From Actinacidiphila glaucinigra (GTDB lineage Bacteria > Actinomycetota > Actinomycetes > Streptomycetales > Streptomycetaceae), in contig NZ_FZOF01000008.1 of NCBI RefSeq assembly GCF_900188405.1, forward strand, positions 248,001-312,000: a stretch of 64,000 nucleotides of DNA. Reading direction: 5' to 3'. Both the position numbers and the translations under genes were made by a program. A model generated the notes under the pieces. That model had not been told where the DNA came from, searched no databases, and was given only the letters and a program-made list of their open reading frames with translations. Within the stretch, counting starts at the first letter, position 1. Every line of letters begins with the position of its first letter. Below, in pieces: positions 13,052 through 19,891 of the stretch.

Positions 13052-14378
13052 CCTGGCCCTCCGGCTTGTCGGGTTCAGTGGTGCCGCGGTCGTCGTGCAG
13101 GCCGTGCGGGGAGGAGCGGTCGGATCCGTACGTCCCGGCGGACGGACCCCGGAGCCTGGGGCGCGAGCTGTGCGGGCCCCGGGGCGGGAAGGCCGGGGCG
13201 TGGGCGGCGTAGTGCTTGGCCGCGCGTCCCACGGCCCTGGGCACGTCGTCGCTGAAGACCTCGAGGCTCGGGATGTTGTTGCGGACGAAGCGCCCGCCCG
13301 TGCCGTCCGTGCGGCTGGGGTCGAGGGCGTCGTCGGCGAGACGGCGCAGGTTCTCCTCGTGGCCGCCCGACTCCGGGTCGGCACGGTTCCACGGCACCAG
13401 GACGCTGACCCAGGGCCGGTGCTCACTGCCGAAGCGGCTGAGCATCTCCCGCCGTTCGGCCGACGCCAGTGCCCAGCGGTCGAGCAGCAGCAGCCCGGGG
13501 GCGGTGGGGGTGGGGTCCAGCAGGCGGTCCAGCTCCTCCTCGAACACCCCCACGCTGACTCGGTAGTCGAGGTTGCGCGCCAGGTCGGCGGCGTGGTCGG
13601 CCAGCGGCCGGCTGCTCTGCGGGCGGTACGGGTTCCAGTCGCGGGGCGAGGGCCCGTAACAGCTGGGGCTGCGGCCCGCGGGCAGTTCCTCGGTGTCGCA
13701 GCAGGCGAGTACCGTCACGCGCAGCGGCCGGCTGGCGCCGGGGGGCCCGAAGGCGCTGGGGACGTGGTGGTAGTCGAGGTGGCGCCCTTTGGCGATCTTC
13801 GTGTCCTCGACGACCTGCACGATGCGCTGCGCGAGGCGGTAGACGGCCCGCTCGTACTCGTGCTTGAGGTAGCTGAGCTTGATCAGCCCGTAGAAGCCCT
13901 CGGCGGCGTAGTCCTCGCCGAAGTCCGCGTGGTTGAACTGCAGTCCCTCGGCCGGGCCCGGCATGTCGTTCGCCGCGACCGGCACCCACAGCGCGGGCAC
14001 GATGCCGGATATCTGGCGGTCGTGCAGCGACCGGTGGTAGACGGCGCGCTGCGAGAAGGCGTACCACTCCTTGCCGCACTGCTGGCTGCGGAAGTAGCGG
14101 GGCGAATAGAGCGGGACGAACACCCGGCAGTGCGCGAGCGCTTCGGCGAGCGATTCGGGCCAGCCCTCGCCGACGTTCATCCCCCGGTCCATGAAGCCCG
14201 CCCTCACCCCGGCGGGCAGCGTCGTCATCTGCAGGATGTGCGCGCACAGGTCGTTGTAGAGCTTGGCGACCCACAGGTCGGGGTCGGGGTCCGAGGGGTC
14301 GTTCCTGGGGGTGTGCGCATAACTGAGGAAGAAATAGGGCTTGTCCGAGGCGTCTCCCTGCCCCACGGGTAATGCCAT
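13035..14378 (-). CDS. fxsC: FxsC: TIR-domain protein of the FxSxx-COOH system
   Basis: 447-aa protein with an N-terminal TIR domain of about 150 residues. The first strand is FFLSYAH (16-22), a GFMDRGMNVGEGW BB-loop region follows, then VFVPLYSPRYFRSQQC-GKEWYAF. In this last segment Glu104 (C-x-x-E-W) aligns with the catalytic Glu of NAD-cleaving TIRs. The remainder (about 220-400) is a second alpha/beta region (VTVLACCDTEE...), and the tail is Pro/Arg-rich. ATG 14378 is preceded by GGGGGAGA at good spacing. It is the first gene of the fxsC-fxsT pair; a possible -10 TACACT lies about 65 bases upstream. Matches the 'TIR-like protein FxsC' family by recall. NADase activity is inferred, not shown. 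Confidence 0.85.
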   Translation of the reverse strand: MALPVGQGDASDKPYFFLSYAHTPRNDPSDPDPDLWVAKLYNDLCAHILQMTTLPAGVRAGFMDRGMNVGEGWPESLAEALAHCRVFVPLYSPRYFRSQQCGKEWYAFSQRAVYHRSLHDRQISGIVPALWVPVAANDMPGPAEGLQFNHADFGEDYAAEGFYGLIKLSYLKHEYERAVYRLAQRIVQVVEDTKIAKGRHLDYHHVPSAFGPPGASRPLRVTVLACCDTEELPAGRSPSCYGPSPRDWNPYRPQSSRPLADHAADLARNLDYRVSVGVFEEELDRLLDPTPTAPGLLLLDRWALASAERREMLSRFGSEHRPWVSVLVPWNRADPESGGHEENLRRLADDALDPSRTDGTGGRFVRNNIPSLEVFSDDVPRAVGRAAKHYAAHAPAFPPRGPHSSRPRLRGPSAGTYGSDRSSPHGLHDDRGTTEPDKPEGQDDREP

Positions 14379-14446
14379 GCGCCATCTCCCCCGCCCGACC
14401 TACACGACCCCGCTCCACCCCTCGTGAGGGAATCTCAGTGTAGGAA

Positions 14447-14464
14447 CCGCCGATTCTCCGGCGG
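14447..14464 (-). terminator. Weak hairpin between aac(3)-like gene and fxsC
   Basis: CCGCCG (14447-14452) pairs with CGGCGG (14459-14464) around a 6-base loop, 36 bases past the stop of the acetyltransferase gene. It is a short stem. It suggests that fxsA-fxsB-aac and fxsC-fxsT may be separate transcripts with partial readthrough. Confidence 0.35.
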
Positions 14465-14499
14465 AATAGCGCATGACCATCATTTTTGCGCGGATCGGG

Positions 14500-15285
14500 T
14501 CAACGGCCGTTGTTCACCAGCCACTTGGCGATGGCATCCACGGCGTCGGCGATCGGCACCAGATGGCAGGACGCGTCACCGACCGGACCGTCCAGCACCG
14601 CGCACTCGCTCGCCACCACCGGGACCAGCCCGGGGAAGTGCCGGTCGTCGATGTCGGGCGCCTCGAAGCGCACCCACTTCTTGCCGCCGTCCTCCGTGCG
14701 CACCACGGCCTGGTACAGGCGGTCCGGCGGCGGGACGGCGCGGTAGTCGGCCAGGTGGTAGGCGGTGCAGACCCACAGGTCCACGCCGATCAGCAGGGCA
14801 CGGGCCCGCAGGTCGTAGAGCCGGGCGGTGGGCGAGTCCTCGCCGAGGTGGCTCTCCAGCGCGTGGGCCTCGGTGACGAAGCCGGCGGCCGGGCCGAAGG
14901 CGGTGAAGGAGGTGTGCGGATGCGCACTGCGCAGGGCGCCCGGGAGCAGCCGTACCTCCTCGGCGAGCCGCCCCACGCTGGGCGAGACGGGGGTGGTCAG
15001 CGGGTCGAAGGCGGGCATCGCCTCGCGGTAGGCGGCCAGTTCCGTCTCGTCCATGCCCTCCGTGCGCTGCCGGTGCACGCGGGAGGTGAGCGAGTTCTCC
15101 GGGGTCGCCGCGTACGCGACCAGGGTGCCGTGGTCGCCCAGTGCCGCCCGCAGGGCCGCGACCACGGTGCGCCCGCCGCCCTCGACCGGGCCGAGCGCCT
15201 TCAGCGAGCCCTGGACGAGCAGCACCTCCCCCGGCTCGATGCCCAGCGCGCGCAGGGCCCTGGTCAGGCTTTCCAGCGTGTGCAC
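14500..15285 (-). CDS. AAC(3)-family N-acetyltransferase within the Fxs locus
   Basis: 261-aa protein of the aminoglycoside 3-N-acetyltransferase (Antibiotic_NAT) fold. Visible motifs are GSLKALGPVEGG near residue 26, RSAHPHTSFTAFGP near 119, and GEDSPTARLYDL followed by LLIGV near 145-165. The GTG start at 15285 lies one base after the fxsB stop (TGA-g-GTG), so it is translated with fxsB. AAC(3)-like genes recur in FxSxx-COOH loci by recall. In this setting a role in acylating the peptide or a self-protection role is more plausible than aminoglycoside resistance, but neither is shown. Acetyl-CoA as donor follows from the family. Confidence 0.8.
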   Translation of the reverse strand: MHTLESLTRALRALGIEPGEVLLVQGSLKALGPVEGGGRTVVAALRAALGDHGTLVAYAATPENSLTSRVHRQRTEGMDETELAAYREAMPAFDPLTTPVSPSVGRLAEEVRLLPGALRSAHPHTSFTAFGPAAGFVTEAHALESHLGEDSPTARLYDLRARALLIGVDLWVCTAYHLADYRAVPPPDRLYQAVVRTEDGGKKWVRFEAPDIDDRHFPGLVPVVASECAVLDGPVGDASCHLVPIADAVDAIAKWLVNNGR

Positions 15286-15286
15286 C

Positions 15287-17644
15287 TCAGACCCCCTTCA
15301 GTTCGGAGAGCCAGGGGGCGACGGTGCGGGCCATCCCGTCCGCGAACCGTCTGCCGAGCGGGGTGAGCGATCCGCTGCCTGCCAGCCGGTCGACCGCCTC
15401 CGCCGTCTCGCGGGTCCAGCGGGCGAAGGGCGCCGCGGCCCCAGGGACGTCCCGGCGGGCCTGCGCGCGCCAGTACTCGGCGACGGCGACATGGGCGTAC
15501 GTCCCCTGCAGCAGCCCTTCCAGCGGGCGCGGATCGGGGCGCCACGGGGCGTGGAAGAGGCGGGTGTCCTGCGGGTCGTACAGGTCCGCCAGGTCCAGCA
15601 CGGCACCGAGCTTCACGTGCTGGAACTCGTGGGCGACCAGCAGGGCCAGGGTGTCCGGCGAGGCGGGCCGCGCGATGCCGACCGCGCCGAACGCCTGCCG
15701 GGCGGCCCCGCTGACGTCGCTGCCGTCGCCGGGCGGGACCAGCGGGGTGACGGTACCGAGCCCGGCGGCCAGGCCCGGCGCGTAGCGGGGCAGTTCACGG
15801 CCGAGGAAGTCCCAGGCGGCGACGAGGTCCTCGTGCCAGGCCTTCACCTCGGCCTCGTCCTGCCGGGGCACCGAAGGCCACTGGTGGGCGTCGCGGTAGC
15901 GGTCGGTGTCCTCCAGCGCCACGCTCCAGCCGGCCGGGCCGACCCGCCGTACGGGGTGCCATCGCGCGTCCCCCGGGCCGTGCACGTCGATCCGCACGGT
16001 GCCGCCCGCGGCGCTCACCGAGAAGCCGTCGGCGGTGGCGGCGACCTCGGCGTCCTCCCCGTCGGGGGCGCCGACCAGGACGCGGCCGAGCCCCGGCAGC
16101 CGGACCGCGCCGTCGTGCACGGGCACGCGGACGGTCGCCTCGTACCGGCCCGCGGCCCGCACCACGGCGGCGGCCGCGAACTCGGCGAGCCCCGCGACGT
16201 CCGCCCCGCCGTCGCCGCCCGTCTCCAGGCAGTGCCGGGCCCACGTCCGTGCGTAGGGGTGGGCGAGCACCTCGTCCAGGGCCTGCGGCGCGGCCTCGTC
16301 GACCTCGGCGAGCACCCGCCAGACCGCGGCGGTCCTGCCGTCCCGGGGAGCACGCTCCCAGACGGCCGTGAGCAGCCCGCGGGTGATCACCAACTGCTCG
16401 GCGGCGAGCGCGGCGACCGTCGCGGCGTCGCCGTAGCCGGCGGCCAGCTGGTCGATCTGGTCCTCCGTCAGCGGGTGCTGGGGCTGCTGCCCCGACGCGG
16501 TGCTCACCGGGTTCTCCCGTTCCGTCTCCTCGGCCTCGCGGATGCCGAGGATCAACTCCATCAGGTCGCCGCAGTACGCGGACGGATTCGCGAATCCGCT
16601 CCCGGTGCGGTAGCGGTGCGCGTACAGTCCCCCGCCGCAGACGTCGACGACCGGGCAGCGGCGGCACTCGTCGCACAGCCCCTCCTTGCCCTGCCGCCGT
16701 GCCTCGATGCCGGGGTGGGCGGCGACCTCGTCCAGGGAGTGGGCGAACACGTCCATCCCGGTGGCCGGCGCGCCGTCGAAGGCGGTCTTGAGCGAGTCGG
16801 CCTGCTCGAAGCTGCCGTCGGTCTCGATGACGACGAGGTCGACCGGATCGGTGCCGATCGACTCGACGAGGCTGCTCCCGCCGCGCAGCATCCGGCGCAC
16901 GGAGTCGAAGACCCGCACGGGCACCGGGCGTCCCTCGGCGGTCCAGCGTTCGTGGACGGCCAGCAGCCACTGCGCGTAGGGCGCCCGGGCGCCGCCGGGA
17001 CGCGGGGGCGGGACGTCGTGGGTGGCGTGCGGCAGCAGGAAGTCGATGCGGGGCGGTTCGAGCGCCATCAGGGCCTCGTACACCGCCAGCGGGTCGTTCT
17101 CGACGTCGATCGTGCAGAGCAGCCCGCCGAAGAGATGGCGGTAGCGCGGCTCGCGGAGCAGCCCGATCGACGCCACCACGCGGTCGTAGCTGCCGCGCCC
17201 GTCGGCGAACCGCCGGTGCCGGTCGTTCTCGGCCCGGCCGCCGTCGAGAGAGACGCCGACCGAGATGCCGAACTCGTCGAAGACGTCGCAGAACCGCTCG
17301 TCCAGGAGAAGGGCGTTGGTCTGGATGCCGAGCTCGAGGGCGCACACGCCGTCGAGCGCCCCGCGTAACGCGGCTGCGGCCCGGCGCATGCGCGCCGGGC
17401 CCGCCAGCAGGGGTTCTCCCCCGTGGAACACCACCTGGACGCCCGGGAGCCGGTGCGCCGCGGCGTGCTCGGCGATCCGTGCCGCCACGCGTTCGACCAC
17501 CTCGTCCGGCGTGGCGCGGACCCGCGCCTTCCAGCTGGTGTCGGCGTGCTCGTAGACGTAGCAGTGATCGCACGCCAGATCGCACCGGCTGTGCAACTTC
17601 AGTACGAACTGCGACAACGCCCTGGTCGGCGCTGGTGTCTCCAT
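15287..17644 (-). CDS. fxsB: FxsB: radical SAM/SPASM peptide cyclophane synthase fused to HExxH domain
   Basis: 785-aa fusion. Residues 1 to about 400 are a radical SAM enzyme with the [4Fe-4S]-binding C21xxxC25xxC28 motif (CDLACDHC). A GGEP S-adenosylmethionine-binding motif follows, then a SPASM-type auxiliary cluster region (CDECRRCPVVDVCGGG...YCGD). A helical linker (TEDQIDQLAAGYGDAA) leads into a C-terminal domain carrying HEFQH (672-676), the HExxH putative peptide-modification module. FxsB-type enzymes install three-residue cyclophane crosslinks on aromatic-x-x motifs of FxsA-like precursors. ATG 17644 is chosen because METPAP begins just before the FVLKLHSRC core; the Shine-Dalgarno is weak. 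It follows fxsA by 32 bases containing a hairpin. Confidence 0.9.
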   Translation of the reverse strand: METPAPTRALSQFVLKLHSRCDLACDHCYVYEHADTSWKARVRATPDEVVERVAARIAEHAAAHRLPGVQVVFHGGEPLLAGPARMRRAAAALRGALDGVCALELGIQTNALLLDERFCDVFDEFGISVGVSLDGGRAENDRHRRFADGRGSYDRVVASIGLLREPRYRHLFGGLLCTIDVENDPLAVYEALMALEPPRIDFLLPHATHDVPPPRPGGARAPYAQWLLAVHERWTAEGRPVPVRVFDSVRRMLRGGSSLVESIGTDPVDLVVIETDGSFEQADSLKTAFDGAPATGMDVFAHSLDEVAAHPGIEARRQGKEGLCDECRRCPVVDVCGGGLYAHRYRTGSGFANPSAYCGDLMELILGIREAEETERENPVSTASGQQPQHPLTEDQIDQLAAGYGDAATVAALAAEQLVITRGLLTAVWERAPRDGRTAAVWRVLAEVDEAAPQALDEVLAHPYARTWARHCLETGGDGGADVAGLAEFAAAAVVRAAGRYEATVRVPVHDGAVRLPGLGRVLVGAPDGEDAEVAATADGFSVSAAGGTVRIDVHGPGDARWHPVRRVGPAGWSVALEDTDRYRDAHQWPSVPRQDEAEVKAWHEDLVAAWDFLGRELPRYAPGLAAGLGTVTPLVPPGDGSDVSGAARQAFGAVGIARPASPDTLALLVAHEFQHVKLGAVLDLADLYDPQDTRLFHAPWRPDPRPLEGLLQGTYAHVAVAEYWRAQARRDVPGAAAPFARWTRETAEAVDRLAGSGSLTPLGRRFADGMARTVAPWLSELKGV

Positions 17645-17650
17645 GGCTGC

Positions 17651-17677
17651 GGCCCGGACCCCCGAGTCGGTCGGGCC
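17651..17677 (-). promoter_or_regulatory. Intercistronic hairpin between fxsA and fxsB
   Basis: GGCCCGGACC (17651-17660) pairs with GGTCGGGCC (17669-17677) with one bulged G and an 8-base loop, directly abutting the fxsA stop codon. The only purine-rich ribosome-site candidate for fxsB (GGGGGT) lies in the loop and stem. Inference: it stabilises the fxsA message and restricts fxsB expression, giving excess precursor over enzyme. Confidence 0.5.
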
Positions 17678-17874
17678 TACTTGCTGCTGAACGACTGGAA
17701 GGCCGCGACCGGGACGTTCCCGGCGGAGGCTGCGGCGGGCATCACGCGGCTGAGGGTCGGCGAGGCGAGTGAGCTGCCGCGGGAGGCGAGCTCCGCCAGC
17801 GGGATCCTCCGCCGCGTCTGCGAGCGCCCGGCCAGGACATCGTTTTCGGCCATCACGGTGGGGGTGGCAGTCAT
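17677..17874 (-). CDS. fxsA: FxsA: FxSxx-COOH-type RiPP precursor peptide
   Basis: 65-aa precursor. ATG 17874 is chosen because GAGG lies 8 bases upstream; an in-frame GTG 18 bases further up is possible. The N-terminal part (1 to about 45) is a leader with RRRIPLAELASRG, and the C-terminus is VAAFQSFSSK. The terminal region has two aromatic-x-Ser units in tandem, F59-Q-S61 and F62-S-S64, followed by Lys65. FxsB-type enzymes crosslink such three-residue motifs. The family name implies Phe at position -5, whereas here the two Phe are at -7 and -4, so the tail is a variant. Location just upstream of fxsB on the same strand supports the call. Confidence 0.85.
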   Translation of the reverse strand: MTATPTVMAENDVLAGRSQTRRRIPLAELASRGSSLASPTLSRVMPAAASAGNVPVAAFQSFSSK

Positions 17875-18306
17875 AGCGGGGACCTCGTTCACTCGGGGTG
17901 CGTTGGCGCGCGCACACCATTTGTCCGGAATGCGGCAAATATCTCATCCCGAACACAGAAAGGCGACGCACACGCATAACGAGCGAGCCGTGACAAGTGC
18001 ACGTTTTCGTCAAGTCCAGCAGGCACGCGTACTCCCCACCCCCCATGGCCGGGCCGTGTGATTATCTCCCTTATCCAGGAGGGGAGTTGAGGAGTTTTCC
18101 GATTCGAGACCAAGTTTCTGAAGCGGAACGAGCGCCGCTCGGTACCGACCCCCTCGTCACGCCATCCGGCGTGTCGCGGAGCCGACCGCACGCCCGGCGC
18201 ACGAGCCCTTCGCGCCCGCTCCTTCACCGGCTCCCGCGCGCCCGGCCCGCCCTGCGGAAATTCGCCCCGCGCCATGGGCCGACCGGGTGAACGCCGCACA
18301 AAGACG
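17875..18306. other. Intergenic region upstream of fxsA
   Basis: About 430 bases between the fxsA start and the terminator of the symporter gene, presumably carrying the fxsA promoter on the minus strand. Base composition is less GC-rich around 17910-17990 and 18060-18130. I see no convincing consensus promoter, no ORF with coding-type third-position bias, and no strong hairpin. Confidence 0.5.
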
Positions 18307-18345
18307 GGTCCCGCCGGGCGGAGGGGGGATCCGCCCGGCGGGACC
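18307..18345 (-). terminator. Terminator of the dicarboxylate symporter gene
   Basis: Perfect 16-bp stem 18307-18322 with 18330-18345 around a 7-base loop, 20 bases past the stop of the symporter gene. In transcript sense the stem is followed by CGUCUUU. Confidence 0.75.
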
Positions 18346-18365
18346 GTTCTGGGGGTGACGGCCGG

Positions 18366-19754
18366 TCAGGCCGTCTTCACCGGCTCCTTGCCGGTGTCCG
18401 CCGGCTCAGCAGGCTCACCCGGCTCGGAAGCCGTACCGTGCCCGTCGTCGACGAGCGTGGTCTCGTCGAAGGGCAGCTCGCCGGCGAACACGCGCCGGGC
18501 CTGCTCACGGTCGAACTCCTTGGTCCACGTGCCGATCAGCACCGTGGCGACCGCGTTGCCCGCGAAGTTGGTGACGGCGCGCGCCTCGCTCATGAAGCGG
18601 TCGATGCCGACGATGAGGCCGACGCCGTCCACCAGGGCCGGCTTGTGCGACTGCAGCGCTCCGGCGAGGGTCGCCAGACCCGCGCCGGTGACGCCGGCGG
18701 CACCCTTGGAGGCGACCATCATGAACAGCAGCAGGGTGATCTGCTGGCCGAGGGAGAGCGGCTGACCCATCGAGTCGGCGATGAACAGCGAGGCCATGGT
18801 CAGGTAGATCATGGTGCCGTCGAGGTTGAAGGAGTAGCCGGTCGGCACGGTGATGCCGACGACCGGGCGGCTGACGCCCAGGTGCTCCATCTTGGCGATG
18901 AGGCGGGGCAGCGCCGACTCCGAGGAGGAGGTGGAGACGATGAGCAGGAACTCCCGGCCGAGGTACTTCAGCAGCTGGAAGAGGTTGACCCCGGCGAAGA
19001 AGCGGAGCATCAGGCCGAGCACGACCACGACGAAGATCAGGCAGGTGACGTAGAAGCCGAACATGATCGTGGCGAGCGCCTTGAGGGCGTCCACGCCCGC
19101 CGAGCCGACGACCGCCGCGATCGCGCCGAAGGCGCCGATCGGGGCCGCCCACATGATCATGGACAGCACGCGGAAGACCAGCTTCTGGATGTGGCCGACG
19201 CCGCGCAGGATCGGCTCGCCCGCCGACCCCATGGCCTGCAGGCCGAAACCGACCAGCAGCGCGACCAGGAGGGTCTGCAGCACCTGGCCCTCGGTGAAGG
19301 CGGAGACCAGGGTGACCGGGATGATGCCCAGCAGGAAGTCCGGCAGGGTCTCGGCCGGGGCGTCCTTGGCCTGCGCCTGGCCCACGTCCTTGAGCGCGTC
19401 GGTCAGCTGCAGTCCGTCGCCGGGCTGGAGGATGTTGCCGACCACCAGGCCGATGGCGAGGGCGACGAACGACATCACCACGAAGTAGCCGAGGGCGAGG
19501 CCGCCGACCCGGCCGACCTTGGCGGCCTGGCGGACCGAGCCCACGCCGAGCACGATCGTGCAGAAGATGATCGGCGAGATCATCATCTTGATCAGGTTCA
19601 CGAACCCGGTGCCTATGGGCTTCAGCTCGATCGCCGCGTCGGGCGCGACCATGCCGAGCACGGCGCCGGCGACCGCGGCGACGAGCACCGCGATGTACAG
19701 GAAATGGGTGCGGTCCCTGCGACCTTGGGTACGGCTCTGTACCGGCACTGACAC
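18366..19754 (-). CDS. dctA: Dicarboxylate/cation symporter (DctA/GltP family, DAACS)
   Basis: 462-aa integral membrane symporter importing C4-dicarboxylates or acidic amino acids with cations. Family hallmarks: the serine-rich hairpin STSSSESALP, the NLDGTMIY motif in the TM7 region, GVTGAGLATLA, and about eight hydrophobic segments beginning near residue 16 (FLYIAVLVAAVAGAVLG). GTG 19754 is preferred over longer readings because GAGGAG lies 6 bases upstream. The hydrophilic C-terminal tail is Glu/Pro-rich. It is divergent from a CitA/DcuS-type sensor kinase, which usually controls such transporters, supporting C4-dicarboxylates as substrates. Symbol dctA is by family, not proven. Confidence 0.85.
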   Translation of the reverse strand: MSVPVQSRTQGRRDRTHFLYIAVLVAAVAGAVLGMVAPDAAIELKPIGTGFVNLIKMMISPIIFCTIVLGVGSVRQAAKVGRVGGLALGYFVVMSFVALAIGLVVGNILQPGDGLQLTDALKDVGQAQAKDAPAETLPDFLLGIIPVTLVSAFTEGQVLQTLLVALLVGFGLQAMGSAGEPILRGVGHIQKLVFRVLSMIMWAAPIGAFGAIAAVVGSAGVDALKALATIMFGFYVTCLIFVVVVLGLMLRFFAGVNLFQLLKYLGREFLLIVSTSSSESALPRLIAKMEHLGVSRPVVGITVPTGYSFNLDGTMIYLTMASLFIADSMGQPLSLGQQITLLLFMMVASKGAAGVTGAGLATLAGALQSHKPALVDGVGLIVGIDRFMSEARAVTNFAGNAVATVLIGTWTKEFDREQARRVFAGELPFDETTLVDDGHGTASEPGEPAEPADTGKEPVKTA

Positions 19755-19833
19755 CTTCGTCTCCTCGGTCCACCCAGACGTCGTCCCGGGACGTCCGCGA
19801 TTGGATAGGTCCCGGTGACTATGCGCCCGTGCA

Positions 19834-19847
19834 GTGAGCCAGGTCAC
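19834..19847. promoter_or_regulatory. Candidate Crp-like operator in the dctA/dpiBA divergent region
   Basis: GTGA-GCCAGG-TCAC, perfect 4-bp arms around 6 bases. It matches the general Crp layout TGTGA-N6-TCACA in 8 of 10 positions. It lies about 80 bases from the dctA start and 45 from the kinase start. A 12-bp palindrome CGTCCCGGGACG (19782-19793) is also in this gap. Both are candidates only. Confidence 0.35.
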
Positions 19848-19891
19848 GTTTGCGTTCATTGTGTTCGCGGGACCTGTGCACACTGGTGGGC

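Noticed and set aside
9200-13255. 1351-codon open frame on the plus strand
   Set aside because: Shadow of fxsT caused by high third-position GC; no domain recognisable.
14500-15285. Aminoglycoside resistance gene
   Set aside because: Only the fold is shared; one-base junction with fxsB points to a RiPP-locus role, so no resistance claim is made.
17889-18299. Minus-strand ORF upstream of fxsA
   Set aside because: Arg/Pro/Gly-rich, no ribosome site, crosses the presumed fxsA promoter.
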